A stretch of 64,000 nucleotides of DNA from positions 124,001 through 188,000 of the forward strand of contig CAADGV010000024.1 of assembly GCA_900696645.1 (NCBI GenBank), in the 5' to 3' direction. Position numbers and translations under genes: made by a program. This DNA is from an uncultured Chlorobiota bacterium (lineage in GTDB: Bacteria; Bacteroidota; Ignavibacteria; UBA10030; UBA6906). Numbering within the stretch: the stretch's first letter is position 1; every line of letters starts with the position of its first letter. The notes below the pieces were generated by a model. That model was not told the origin of the DNA, ran no database searches, and saw nothing but the letters and a program-made list of their open reading frames with translations. Shown in pieces: positions 25,543 to 34,210 of this stretch.

Positions 25543-27240
25543 ATGAATAGGTTCACTATCAAACGATTGATTCCTGTTCTGTTGCTTGGAACCGTGTACG
25601 CGGGTTACGTCATCTACCCCCTTACAGAAACCCTCCGTGAAAGTGTGAATATCGGCGGTGCCTTCAGTGTGGCGAACTATGTCGATATTCTCAGGCCCGG
25701 AAATTCGGCTAACTTTGAAGCATTGTGGAATTCTGTTCTTGTTTCGATTCTCTCGGTGTTGTTCAGCGGAATTCTGGGGACCTTTCTTGCCTTCGTCCTG
25801 ACGCAATTCACATTCCCGTTTCAAGGGTTGTTAAGCCGGCTTGCCGTTGTACCCATTGCTTTGCCGCCGCTCGTCGGGGTGATCGCATTTCTTTTTGCGT
25901 TCGGAGAAAGCGGAATCATCCCGCGCATAGTGCAGGAAGTATCCGGCTTGAGTGGAAGCGTAATTGCATTGGAGGGGTTCAGCGCAATTGTTGCCGTTCA
26001 CACATATTCATTCTATGTGTACTTCTATCTGTTTGTTTCAACATCTCTTCGTCAACTTGAGGCGGCCCAGCTTGAGGCTGCGCAAACGCTCGGAAGTACA
26101 GCGCTGCGAACTCTCAGAGTGATTGTTCTGCCTGAGTTGAAACCGGCGTTGTTGGGTGCGGCGATCCTGACGTTTATGGCCAGCATGGCTTCATTCTCGG
26201 CTCCCCTGCTGTTTGGCGGCGATATGCGATTCATGACGTTGCAAATCTACAATGCCAAACTCAATGGTGAGCTTGATGTTGCAGCATCCCATTCAATAGT
26301 TCTTACCGCCGTCTCAATCTTCTTCTACATTGTCCTCAAGATTGTCACTCCACGTGGATCGGGCGTTCGACGAAGCAAGGGAACGGGAAGGAGCGGGTTG
26401 GTATCATTGTCAGCTCCTGTGCGTCGAATGTTGATAGCCTGTTGCGTCGCATTGCTTGCGTTGGAACTGCTGCCTATAGCTATAATCATCCTGATATCAT
26501 TTGCCAAAGAAGGCTCGTGGACGTGGCAAATTCTGCCTGCCGCGTACACACCGGAAAACTATCAGAAGCTCTTTGCCGATCCCTATGTGTTCGACCCTAT
26601 CATCAACAGTTCGTTGATGAGTCTTGTCGCCGTTGCTGCCTGTATCCTTGTTGGTGTCGGCATCTCCTATGTGTTGGTGAAAGGGAGCCTTCGTCGCTTC
26701 CGGGATATCGGTGACGTTGCTGCAACTCTGTCGTTTGCGATTCCGGGAACCGTCATAGCCATCAGTCTCATTCTCGCATTCAATACGCCCGGTATTTTCA
26801 CCGCTCAGAATGTTCTGGTCGGAACGTTCTGGATATTGCCGTTGGCATATTTCATCCGTATGTTTCCGTTTGTTGTCCGATCGACTTCGGCTTCGTTGGA
26901 TCAATTGGACGATTCCTTGATCGAAGCAGGAGAATCGTTCGGTGCCGGGAGCTTCCGGCGGTTCCGGAAAATTGTCCTTCCCGGCATCTTGCCCGGTATT
27001 ATTGCAGGGGCACTTCTTGTGATCATTACCGCGATCGGCGAGTTTGTTTCATCAGTCCTGCTTTATACCTATTCCAATCGACCTATTTCGGTCGAAATTC
27101 TTGCCCAAATGCGGACCTATAATTTCGGAGCGGCTGCCGCTTATTCTGTGTTCCTTCTGATGCTGGTTATGTTGCTTTCGGTGCTGGCAGGTTATATTGG
27201 CAAAGAGGGAAAAACTCATCCATCAAGTGTCAATATTTAG
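25543..27240 (+). CDS. ABC transporter permease, two permease units fused (FbpB type)
   Basis: A 565-residue inner-membrane protein with about twelve transmembrane helices in two homologous halves (about 1-270 and 285-560). Each half has its own EAA coupling loop: EAAQTLGSTALRTLRVIVLP near 180 and EAGESFGAGSFRRFRKIVLP near 465. One polypeptide therefore supplies both membrane subunits, as in FbpB/AfuB of iron(III) importers and in contrast to the separate PotB/PotC pair. This supports the iron-type assignment of the operon. It is the last gene of the three-gene unit. Confidence 0.92.
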   Translation: MNRFTIKRLIPVLLLGTVYAGYVIYPLTETLRESVNIGGAFSVANYVDILRPGNSANFEALWNSVLVSILSVLFSGILGTFLAFVLTQFTFPFQGLLSRLAVVPIALPPLVGVIAFLFAFGESGIIPRIVQEVSGLSGSVIALEGFSAIVAVHTYSFYVYFYLFVSTSLRQLEAAQLEAAQTLGSTALRTLRVIVLPELKPALLGAAILTFMASMASFSAPLLFGGDMRFMTLQIYNAKLNGELDVAASHSIVLTAVSIFFYIVLKIVTPRGSGVRRSKGTGRSGLVSLSAPVRRMLIACCVALLALELLPIAIIILISFAKEGSWTWQILPAAYTPENYQKLFADPYVFDPIINSSLMSLVAVAACILVGVGISYVLVKGSLRRFRDIGDVAATLSFAIPGTVIAISLILAFNTPGIFTAQNVLVGTFWILPLAYFIRMFPFVVRSTSASLDQLDDSLIEAGESFGAGSFRRFRKIVLPGILPGIIAGALLVIITAIGEFVSSVLLYTYSNRPISVEILAQMRTYNFGAAAAYSVFLLMLVMLLSVLAGYIGKEGKTHPSSVNI

Positions 27241-27241
27241 G

Positions 27242-27270
27242 TTGAACACAATCCCGTTTTTCGATACCTT
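27242..27270 (+). promoter_or_regulatory. Promoter before the tRNA-Arg-like sequences
   Basis: TTGAAC (27242-27247), 17-base spacer, TACCTT (27265-27270). The same -35 hexamer and spacing precede the tRNA-Asn gene (46180-46208). The tRNA-like fragment starts 17 bases after this -10 box, a distance like that seen for tRNA-Asn (21 bases). It may drive the intact tRNA-Arg about 130 bases downstream. Confidence 0.45.
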
Positions 27271-27286
27271 TAGTGGCGCTCTTCAC

Positions 27287-27337
27287 GCACTTGCAGTTCA
27301 ATTGGATACTTGTCCGCCTCCGGCGGAGAGCGTTGGC
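27287..27337 (+). pseudogene. Broken copy of the tRNA-Arg 5' half, split by a 19-bp palindromic insertion
   Basis: GCACTTGCAGTTCAATTGGATA split from GAGCGTTGGC matches the first 32 bases of the intact tRNA-Arg at 27403 with 29 identities. The two parts (27287-27308 and 27328-27337) are separated by 19 extra bases (27309-27327) containing the perfect hairpin TCCGCC-TCC-GGCGGA. Nothing resembling the anticodon-loop 3' side, T arm or 3' acceptor follows. It cannot fold as a tRNA, so it is read as a partial duplication that later received a small palindrome. Confidence 0.6.
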
Positions 27338-27402
27338 GAAAATGAGAAGAAGAGCATCAACAAAGCAATAAACAAGTTAAAGAGAAAAAATAGCTCAACC
27401 TT

Positions 27403-27476
<74 letters not shown>

Positions 27477-27525
27477 CAAACGATCACCATCTCATCCATA
27501 TTTCAGGAGGCAGTTCGTTTTCGCC

Positions 27526-28215
27526 ATGCTCAAAGCGCAAAAGAAGATTTCGAAGAAGCAACTCAAGCAGGATGCACTGCTGACAAATGTCGCCAAGATA
27601 ACTTCGTTCTACGAAGATAATAAGCGAACGCTTGGCATTATTCTCGTCGCATTGGTGGTAGTGGTAGCCGGTACTCTTATCTATGCCAGAAATCAGGCAG
27701 CGAATAATGAAAAAGCCACGACGGCTTTGGGCAAAGTGCTTGAGTTTTATGATACGAACCAACTTCAACTGGCGATTGATGGGTCCGCCGAGCGGGGTAT
27801 TGTTGGCTTGAAGTCCATTGTCGACAATTACGGCAGCACCGACGCCGGCAACCTTGCCAGGTTCTATCTGGCCGACGCCTATTTTCAGTTGCGCAAGTAT
27901 GATGAGGCGCTCGAACAGTTTGACAAATTCAGCGGCAGCGAACAATTGGTCTCCGTATCACGTCTCACCGGAATGGCTGGTTGCTACGAGGCGAAAGGTG
28001 AGTATGAGAAGGCCGCAGAGCATTATGAAAAGGCGGCCACGAAGTATCCCAAAGATGTTGATGCAGCAGGAAACCTGAATCACGCGGCAGATAACTATGC
28101 GCGTGCCGGGAAGAAGGATCGTGCGCTGGATATCTACAAGAAACTCAAGAAAGAATACCCGACCACGCAATTCGGTCGTGATGCCGACCGCGGCATTGCG
28201 CGGCTTTCCGTGTGA
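27526..28215 (+). CDS. Membrane-anchored TPR protein (YfgM-like)
   Basis: A 229-residue protein with a cytoplasmic lysine-rich N-terminus (MLKAQKKISKKQLKQDALL), one transmembrane helix (about 37-58, IILVALVVVVAGTLIYA) and a periplasmic region of tetratricopeptide repeats (FYLADAYFQLRKYDEALEQF, GCYEAKGEYEKAAEHYEKAA, NYARAGKKDRALDIYKKLK). Architecture and length match YfgM-type ancillary proteins of the Sec translocon/periplasmic chaperone network, but TPR proteins are hard to assign. The ATG at 27526 is the first start after the tRNA; an upstream in-frame start lies inside the tRNA. An AGGAGG site is present, though 15 bases away. Confidence 0.8.
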   Translation: MLKAQKKISKKQLKQDALLTNVAKITSFYEDNKRTLGIILVALVVVVAGTLIYARNQAANNEKATTALGKVLEFYDTNQLQLAIDGSAERGIVGLKSIVDNYGSTDAGNLARFYLADAYFQLRKYDEALEQFDKFSGSEQLVSVSRLTGMAGCYEAKGEYEKAAEHYEKAATKYPKDVDAAGNLNHAADNYARAGKKDRALDIYKKLKKEYPTTQFGRDADRGIARLSV

Positions 28216-28249
28216 CTTTCTCTGCAAAGAACAATCCCGGCGACGGAAC

Positions 28250-28414
28250 ATGACACGCGGCCATCTGGTCGTCTGCGCTAAAGTTCTGTCGCCTTGTTAT
28301 TTTGGGCGGGAGTGCCAACATTGTACCGGGCAGTGCAACTTTTCCCGTTATTTGCCGAACAATCACGTGGCAAACCTTGCGCCGACCGCTGAGCAGGCAC
28401 AGAACCATCATTAA
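28250..28414 (+). CDS. Possible cysteine-rich 54-residue protein
   Basis: An ATG-initiated frame of 54 codons fills the gap before the first partner-switching phosphatase and stops six bases before its ATG. Five cysteines are spaced C-x6-C-x5-C-x2-C-x3-C (positions 9, 16, 22, 25, 29), suggestive of metal binding or redox activity. A histidine-containing tail (NNHVANL, ending NHH) follows. There is only a weak ribosome site (GACGGAA). I do not recognise it. It could be chance, since the frame is also open further upstream. Confidence 0.35.
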   Translation: MTRGHLVVCAKVLSPCYFGRECQHCTGQCNFSRYLPNNHVANLAPTAEQAQNHH

Positions 28415-28420
28415 TGCCCG

Positions 28421-30574
28421 ATGAAACTTCGCCGTATTTTATATCTCGCCGTTTCAGCTTCGCTTCTTCTCTTTGTATTTGTGATTGATATGATGAGAAA
28501 GAACGTGGAGTTGAACGTCATCGGGCTCCCTCTCGTTCGGGATCTTCTCATCATTGCATCGTTTGTTCTGATTTACCTGTACCTCGAAGCGAGACAAGTT
28601 CATCGGGCGCTGACGCCGATCAAGCGCATCGGGTTGATGATGATCTATACGGTGATCACGGGATTTGTCTGCCTTGTCATTTCTTTCATATCCGAAGATA
28701 ATTTCGATCAGAAGGATTTTGCCCTCATCCCGCTCACGTACGGTCAGCTTTTTATTGCTACGTTTCTCTCGGTTCTTCTCGGCATCTTCACAATTCTGAT
28801 GTTCCGCCTTGCACGCGGATTGGTGTTGTTCAAGCGCAAGCGGGGTACTGAGCGCAATTTTACCATCTTCATCGGATTTGCGCTTGCAACTGCCGTCTCG
28901 ACAATGACGCTTGAGCCTCTCGAGTACAGCTTATTCACAAACATTCTCTTCGGTTTTGCGATACTGTTCGCCGTGCTCAACTCGTTCCGGCTTCCGTGGA
29001 TTGTCTATCTGACAAAACGGGAGAAGATCTTCGGGTTGATTTACGGATTGATCCTGTTTGGTGTACTGATCGGGTTGAATGTGGCTGTCGGAATGGAACG
29101 AAGCCTGATCGGGAAATCGCTTCTGTATCATTCGTACCCGCTCAGCCGCTTCATTCTGCTGACGATGATCTTCTCAAACATCTACTTCGGAATGGCGTTC
29201 ATCAGCACGCTGTTCCATTTGCCTACAGCGGAGGCGTTCGACAGAAAATCCACGGAGGTGACTTCGCTTCATAACCTGGGCAAACTCGTCACGCAGGTGT
29301 TCGACTTCAATGAATTGGTTGAAACGGTTACATCAATGACGCTTCAAGTGTGCGAAGCCCAAAGTTGCTGGCTTGAAATCATCCATCATGAACATGACCA
29401 GGATCGCAACGCAATCGGAACGAACGAGCTTGTTGTACACAGCGATGCAGTCGGGACGTACCATGTACAGTTGGCAGGCAGGAAAAACATCTCGCAACTG
29501 GAAATCAATGCACTGCTGCCGACCGGAGAGCGGACATTGCGCGACGAAGTCATTGAGGAACGAAAGGCCATTGTTGTTGACGACCTGGCGCGGGATACCC
29601 GGTTCCGGCGTCTTGAAAAATCAAAAGCGCCGATTGGTTCGATGGTTGTCGTGCCGCTTGTCTCACACGCCGGATTGATCGGTGTTTTGTATGCCACAAA
29701 GGGGAACGCCTACGGTTTTTTCAAAGATGATGTTGACGTAATTTCGGCCTTTGCCGATCAAGCAACTGTCGCGATCGAGAACTCACGTCTCATCAAGAAA
29801 TCCATCGAGCGAGAGCGCTTATTGCGTGAGATGACACTTGCCCAGGAGATTCAACGAAGGCTGTTGCCGCAACGCCTTCCCTCATACGCGGCAATGGACA
29901 TTGACGCGAGTTCCATTCCCGCCTTTGAGGTGGGGGGTGATTATTACGATGTTGTCGAACTTGACGACAACAAGTTTGGCATTGTCGTCGGTGACGTTTC
30001 GGGAAAGGGAATTTCAGCCGCCTTTTACATGTCTGAAGTAAAAGGCATTTTCCAGTCGCTCAGCCGTTTGTATCCTTCACCGCGGGAATTCATGATCAGG
30101 GCAAACGAAGCCCTCTCAAGCTCTATTGACAAACACTCTTTTGTTAGCTTAATTTATGCTGTTATCGACCTGGCCAGCGACACGCTGACGTTAGCGCGTG
30201 CCGGACATTGTCCGCTGTTGCACCTTTCGGGGGAGAACGCTGCCTACCTTCGTCCCGGCGGAATGGGACTCGGACTTTCTAACGGAACAGCATTTGCACA
30301 AAGTATCGAAGAGAGTATAATCCACCTCAACCCCGGCGATGTATGCGTGTTCTATACCGACGGCATCACCGAGGCGCGGCGGGGCGACGACGATGAGTAC
30401 GGGTATGATCGGTTGATGCACACGGTGATAGGATCGAAACAAGAGAGTGCTTCGGCGCTCAAGGAGCATATCCTGCACACAGTGCGGTCGCACGCCGACA
30501 AGCCGGAGAATGACGATGACATGACGGTGGTGGTACTCAAATGGCGGGGTGGGGGTTCACAGAAGTCTGCATGA
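28421..30574 (+). CDS. Membrane SpoIIE/RsbU-type PP2C phosphatase with GAF domain
   Basis: A 717-residue sensor phosphatase. About seven to eight transmembrane helices occupy residues 1-265. A GAF-like domain follows (about 285-465, with DEVIEERKAIVVDDLARD and IGSMVVVPL), then a linker helix LAQEIQRRLLPQRLP and the SpoIIE/PP2C domain to the end. Metal-binding aspartates are in EVGGDYYDVV, VVGDVSGKG, FYTDGITEAR and ENDDDMTVVV. RsbU-type enzymes dephosphorylate a STAS antagonist, here probably the next gene product, in response to a signal sensed by the N-terminus. It leads the four-gene partner-switching unit. Confidence 0.9.
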   Translation: MKLRRILYLAVSASLLLFVFVIDMMRKNVELNVIGLPLVRDLLIIASFVLIYLYLEARQVHRALTPIKRIGLMMIYTVITGFVCLVISFISEDNFDQKDFALIPLTYGQLFIATFLSVLLGIFTILMFRLARGLVLFKRKRGTERNFTIFIGFALATAVSTMTLEPLEYSLFTNILFGFAILFAVLNSFRLPWIVYLTKREKIFGLIYGLILFGVLIGLNVAVGMERSLIGKSLLYHSYPLSRFILLTMIFSNIYFGMAFISTLFHLPTAEAFDRKSTEVTSLHNLGKLVTQVFDFNELVETVTSMTLQVCEAQSCWLEIIHHEHDQDRNAIGTNELVVHSDAVGTYHVQLAGRKNISQLEINALLPTGERTLRDEVIEERKAIVVDDLARDTRFRRLEKSKAPIGSMVVVPLVSHAGLIGVLYATKGNAYGFFKDDVDVISAFADQATVAIENSRLIKKSIERERLLREMTLAQEIQRRLLPQRLPSYAAMDIDASSIPAFEVGGDYYDVVELDDNKFGIVVGDVSGKGISAAFYMSEVKGIFQSLSRLYPSPREFMIRANEALSSSIDKHSFVSLIYAVIDLASDTLTLARAGHCPLLHLSGENAAYLRPGGMGLGLSNGTAFAQSIEESIIHLNPGDVCVFYTDGITEARRGDDDEYGYDRLMHTVIGSKQESASALKEHILHTVRSHADKPENDDDMTVVVLKWRGGGSQKSA

Positions 30575-30595
30575 TTTTTTTCGGAGGAATCTCGA

Positions 30596-30949
30596 ATGAA
30601 TGAATTCAAAATCGCCCAGCGCGAGGCAAGCAATGTGAATGTGCTTGAGTTGAAAGGATATCTGGACGCGCACACCGCGCCGAAACTGGAGGAGGCGTTC
30701 CAGACTCTCCTGAAAACGAATCGCACGAACATTGTCGTCAACTGCAAAGATCTCTCGTATATAAGTAGTGCGGGGCTTGGTGTGTTTATGGCTTATATCG
30801 AGGATGTCCGCAACAAATCAGGGGACATCAAGCTGACGAATATGTCGAACAAGGTGTACAATGTGTTCGATCTGCTGGGCTTTCCGCTTCTGTACGAGAT
30901 TTTCAAAGACGAGTCGGAAGCCGTGAAAAAATTCAACGACAAGAAATAA
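30596..30949 (+). CDS. Anti-sigma factor antagonist (RsbV/SpoIIAA, STAS domain)
   Basis: A 117-residue single STAS domain. The phosphorylation site is YISSAGLGVF, with Ser58 the expected target of the partner kinase. The N-terminus NVNVLELKGYLDAHTAP and the end LLGFPLLYEIFKDESEAV are typical. In partner switching, the unphosphorylated form binds the anti-sigma kinase and frees its sigma factor or other target. GGAGGA lies 8-13 bases before the ATG, a strong ribosome site. The gene sits between the phosphatase and the kinase-like gene. Confidence 0.93.
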   Translation: MNEFKIAQREASNVNVLELKGYLDAHTAPKLEEAFQTLLKTNRTNIVVNCKDLSYISSAGLGVFMAYIEDVRNKSGDIKLTNMSNKVYNVFDLLGFPLLYEIFKDESEAVKKFNDKK

Positions 30950-30970
30950 GGGCTTTCTGACGGCATTGCT

Positions 30971-31390
30971 GTGAAGAAACAAACCCTGAAAATAGAGAGC
31001 AAAACCGAGCAGCTGATCACTGTGCGCAACTTCGTTTCACAGGCGGCGTATGCGTCCGGGTTCAACGACGAAGACGTGAGCAAAATCGCCCTCGCAGTTG
31101 ATGAAGCCTGCACGAACGTCATCAAGCATGCGTATCAGTATGACGCAAAGAAGAAGATCACAATAACCGTTGGCGATTCGAACGGCAACTTCGAGGTATC
31201 GATTGTTGACAGCGGCAAGCAATTCGATCCGAAGAGAATCAAACAGCCCGACATGAAGGAGTACCTCAGTTCGTACCGCCGCGGCGGGCTAGGCGTGTAT
31301 CTGATGAAATCCTTGATGGACAAAGTAGAATACGATATCGAGCCGGGCAAACGCAATCAAGTCCGTCTTATTAAACAACTTCCCCGTTAA
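30971..31390 (+). CDS. Anti-sigma regulatory factor, serine kinase (RsbW type)
   Basis: A 139-residue GHKL ATPase. The N-box is VDEACTNVIKHAY, G1 is VDSGKQFDP and G2 is RRGGLGVYLMKSLMD. RsbW-type kinases phosphorylate the STAS antagonist and sequester a sigma factor or another partner. GTG start. No sigma factor gene lies in the window, so the final target must be encoded elsewhere or be something other than sigma. The second SpoIIE phosphatase begins 17 bases downstream. Confidence 0.92.
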   Translation: MKKQTLKIESKTEQLITVRNFVSQAAYASGFNDEDVSKIALAVDEACTNVIKHAYQYDAKKKITITVGDSNGNFEVSIVDSGKQFDPKRIKQPDMKEYLSSYRRGGLGVYLMKSLMDKVEYDIEPGKRNQVRLIKQLPR

Positions 31391-31406
31391 CTCGTCTCCT
31401 CCGTGC

Positions 31407-33155
31407 ATGGCAACGGCACGTCGCACATCACGTTCTTCCGCCTCATCCTCGTATGAGAGCTACTTCGAACACACCGCGTTGTTCGAGTTCAGCAAAGTCA
31501 TCAACTCGTCGCTCGATCCCCGCTTCATCTATAGTCATATTCTTCTCACCATTATGGGGAAGATTTTGTCATCGAAGGGGATGGTGATTGTCGAAAAGGA
31601 ATCCCGGCACTTCACCGTCGTAATGGCGAAAGGATTTTCGCAAGACGTTGTTGGAACATCAATGCATATCCGGCAGATTCCACCCTCCATTTTTCTTGTT
31701 GACAAAGTGAACGCAACAAAATATCCGTGGGTGAAATTCTTCAAGAGGCTTGGAGTGAAGATGCTGCTGCCGATGTACATGGCCGACACACCGATCGGGC
31801 TGTTGGCATTTGGCGAGAGATTTTCAAAGAAGAAGCTTCACTCAAGAGAGGTGACCTACCTTCGTTCGTTGGCGAACATTTCCGCCACCGCAATTGAAAA
31901 GAGCCGGACATTCGATGAGTTGCAGCAAGTCAACCGGAAACTGGATCGGAAGATTCAGGAGTTGAATACACTGTTCGATCTGAGTAAGGAATTCGGTGCA
32001 CTGCTTGACGCGGAGAAACTGATCCGCCTGCTCGAGTTTTCACTGCTCGGCCAGGTTGGCGTCAACCGCTACATTATTTGCCTGCGTCAGGGAAGTGATG
32101 TTCGGGTTGCCGCATCGCGGGTTGACGGCCCTGTGCCGCAGGCGGAATTGCTGCAGACGCTGTTCAAGTTGAAGGGGACGACGCCCGTCGCAAATCTCTC
32201 GGCAAGCGGAGTGCAGAACGCCCGCGATGTTCTGACCGGATTGAAAATGGCACTTGTTGTGCCGATGGGTTTGCAGGGCGAAAACAAAGGCTTGATGATT
32301 TTGGGAGAACGCCTTTCCGGCAATCCGTACGAGGAAATCGATTACGAATTCCTGACCTCGCTCGCTAATCTCGCCATTATATCTCTTGAGAATGCGAGAC
32401 TTTTCAAAGAGGCGATTGAAAAGCAGAGGATGGAAGATGAGTTACTGATTGCACGGGATATCCAAAAGGGACTTCTGCCCAGTGTACTGCCTTCAATTCC
32501 GGGCTTCGATATTGCAGCCGCGAATATTTCTTCGAAGCAGGTTGGCGGCGACTACTACGATGTCATTCCCGCCGACAACAACCGGCATGTCATTGCCATC
32601 GGCGATGTATCGGGAAAGGGAACGCCAGCCGCGCTGCTGATGGCAAGCATTCAAGCAAGTATCCGGGCGCTGGTGCCGTTGAATCTGTCGCTCAGCGAAC
32701 TGACCGGCAGGGTTAACGACCTGATGTGTGAAAACACAGGCGGCAACAAATTCGTCACGTTCTTCTGGGGGTTCGTAGATCCTGTTGCGATGACGTTGAA
32801 CTACGTGAACGCCGGACACAACTATCCGTACCTCATTCATGCCGACGGTTCCATCGACAGGCTTGATAAAGGGGGGATGATTCTCGGCGTGCTCAAGACA
32901 GTGATGCCGTACGAAGAGGCGACCGTGAAACTCAAACACGGCGACCTGTTGTTGTTATTCACCGATGGCGTCAGTGAGGCGATGAGCCACGACTCGATGG
33001 AGTACGGCGAAGAACGCATCGAGGCTGTGCTGAAGAAACACGGCTGCGAACCGGCCCAACGCATCATCGACCTTCTGCATGAAGATATCATCCAGCATGC
33101 CGACGGGGCGCAGCAATCCGACGACATCACGATGATGGTGTTGAAGGTGGCATGA
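31407..33155 (+). CDS. Soluble SpoIIE/RsbU-type PP2C phosphatase with tandem GAF domains
   Basis: A 582-residue cytoplasmic phosphatase. Two GAF-like domains (about 25-170 and 190-340) are separated by a helix (LQQVNRKLDRKIQELNTLFD). A signalling helix (EDELLIARDIQKGLLPSVLP) leads to the SpoIIE/PP2C domain (about 370-582), with QVGGDYYDVI, AIGDVSGKGTP, LFTDGVSEAM and QQSDDITMMV. It lacks the membrane part of its paralogue at 28421, so the module probably integrates one envelope signal and one cytoplasmic signal on the same STAS protein. Catalytic acidic residues are intact. Confidence 0.9.
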   Translation: MATARRTSRSSASSSYESYFEHTALFEFSKVINSSLDPRFIYSHILLTIMGKILSSKGMVIVEKESRHFTVVMAKGFSQDVVGTSMHIRQIPPSIFLVDKVNATKYPWVKFFKRLGVKMLLPMYMADTPIGLLAFGERFSKKKLHSREVTYLRSLANISATAIEKSRTFDELQQVNRKLDRKIQELNTLFDLSKEFGALLDAEKLIRLLEFSLLGQVGVNRYIICLRQGSDVRVAASRVDGPVPQAELLQTLFKLKGTTPVANLSASGVQNARDVLTGLKMALVVPMGLQGENKGLMILGERLSGNPYEEIDYEFLTSLANLAIISLENARLFKEAIEKQRMEDELLIARDIQKGLLPSVLPSIPGFDIAAANISSKQVGGDYYDVIPADNNRHVIAIGDVSGKGTPAALLMASIQASIRALVPLNLSLSELTGRVNDLMCENTGGNKFVTFFWGFVDPVAMTLNYVNAGHNYPYLIHADGSIDRLDKGGMILGVLKTVMPYEEATVKLKHGDLLLLFTDGVSEAMSHDSMEYGEERIEAVLKKHGCEPAQRIIDLLHEDIIQHADGAQQSDDITMMVLKVA

Positions 33156-33232
33156 TCTCGAAAACGCCGTGCTGTTCCGGCACAGTGTAGAATTCCGTTC
33201 ATTATTTCATTACACAATATGGAAGGAATACT

Positions 33233-33556
33233 ATGGCACACACCTACGAACAACTCAGCAAAATGACCGTTACCCAGCTTCGGGAGATTGCCCAAGGAAT
33301 CGAGCACGAGGCGGTCAAGGGTTTCAGTACAATGCACAAGGAGAAACTCCTGCCTGCACTCTGCACGGCGCTCGGCGTTGAAGCACACGTCCATCATGAA
33401 GTGAAAGGCATCAACAAGGTGGCCGTGAAAGCCGAAATCAAGATGATGAAAGCAAAACGTGACGCGGCGTTGAAGGAAAAGAACTACGCGGAGCACAAGC
33501 AAGCGCTGCGGAGAATCCACGACCTGAAGCGTGCATTACGGAAGGCGATAGTATAA
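33233..33556 (+). CDS. Small basic helical protein with Rho-N/SAP-like N-terminus
   Basis: A 107-residue protein. Residues about 8-50 (KMTVTQLREIAQGIEHEAVK, followed by MHKEKLLPALCTALGV) resemble the helix-extended-helix Rho_N/SAP-like fold. The C-terminal half is lysine/arginine-rich and helical (KMMKAKRDAALKEKNYAEHK). This could bind nucleic acid, but I do not recognise a specific family. AAGGAATACTATG supplies a ribosome site. It follows the partner-switching operon by 77 bases and may be cotranscribed or separate. Confidence 0.8.
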   Translation: MAHTYEQLSKMTVTQLREIAQGIEHEAVKGFSTMHKEKLLPALCTALGVEAHVHHEVKGINKVAVKAEIKMMKAKRDAALKEKNYAEHKQALRRIHDLKRALRKAIV

Positions 33557-33674
33557 AGTCGGCATCCGGCAGCTCCCTGACCGTGCAGCAAATGTTCTTT
33601 CACGCATCGTCCCGACAGTCTGTGCCGGTTCCGGCATTCCGGGAAGATTTACTCTTCACTAAGGAGAAGAAGCT

Positions 33675-34157
33675 ATGTCCGGTTTCAAGTCGAGCGGGTA
33701 CAAACGGGTCCGGTATTTTGAAGGAAAGATGCTCACTGTCGATGATCTCGCGACGGAACAGAATTATCATCGTGAGAAGCAGAAGTTGCACAACAAAGCA
33801 TTGCACGGGGCAGGCATTGTTTCGGGTTTGGAAATCAGCGTCAAAGGTACATCACTCAGCGTAAACCCGGGCCTCGCGCTTGATCCCTTTGGCAACGAAA
33901 TCCTTGTGCCTGGTTCCGTTCGTCAGAATCTACCCTCCGGAAAGAAGACTGTGTACGTCTGCCTTGCGTATTCCGAGCGTGAAACCGATCCCGTCCCTTC
34001 CGGGCACAGAACCCCCCAGTACAGCCGGACTGAGGAGGGGTTTACGTTGTTGATCGAAACAGCGCCGGGGCAGGACTGCATACCCATTGCACGACTCGCT
34101 AAAACAGGCAACAGGTGGCGAACCGACAAGAAGTTCAAGCCCCCGCGAACAAGGTAG
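33675..34157 (+). CDS. Small protein of the tail/contractile-injection-associated type
   Basis: A 160-residue protein. Its N-terminal half reads RVRYFEGKMLTVDDLATEQN, then YHREKQKLHNKALHGAGIVS, then GLEISV. This pattern (RYF-G-L---DF-EQ-Y---K---HN--LHG-GIV-GL) is one I associate with small proteins encoded in contractile-injection or phage-tail-like clusters and in a few stand-alone loci. The next part (VNPGLALDPFGNEILVP) fits the same group. No sheath, tube or baseplate gene is nearby. AAGGAGAAG ahead of the ATG is a strong ribosome site. Function here is unknown. Confidence 0.75.
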   Translation: MSGFKSSGYKRVRYFEGKMLTVDDLATEQNYHREKQKLHNKALHGAGIVSGLEISVKGTSLSVNPGLALDPFGNEILVPGSVRQNLPSGKKTVYVCLAYSERETDPVPSGHRTPQYSRTEEGFTLLIETAPGQDCIPIARLAKTGNRWRTDKKFKPPRTR

Positions 34158-34210
34158 TTGTCAATCGGCGTGAGTATATCTTCTCCATAACCATCCAAGA
34201 AAGAACGAAT

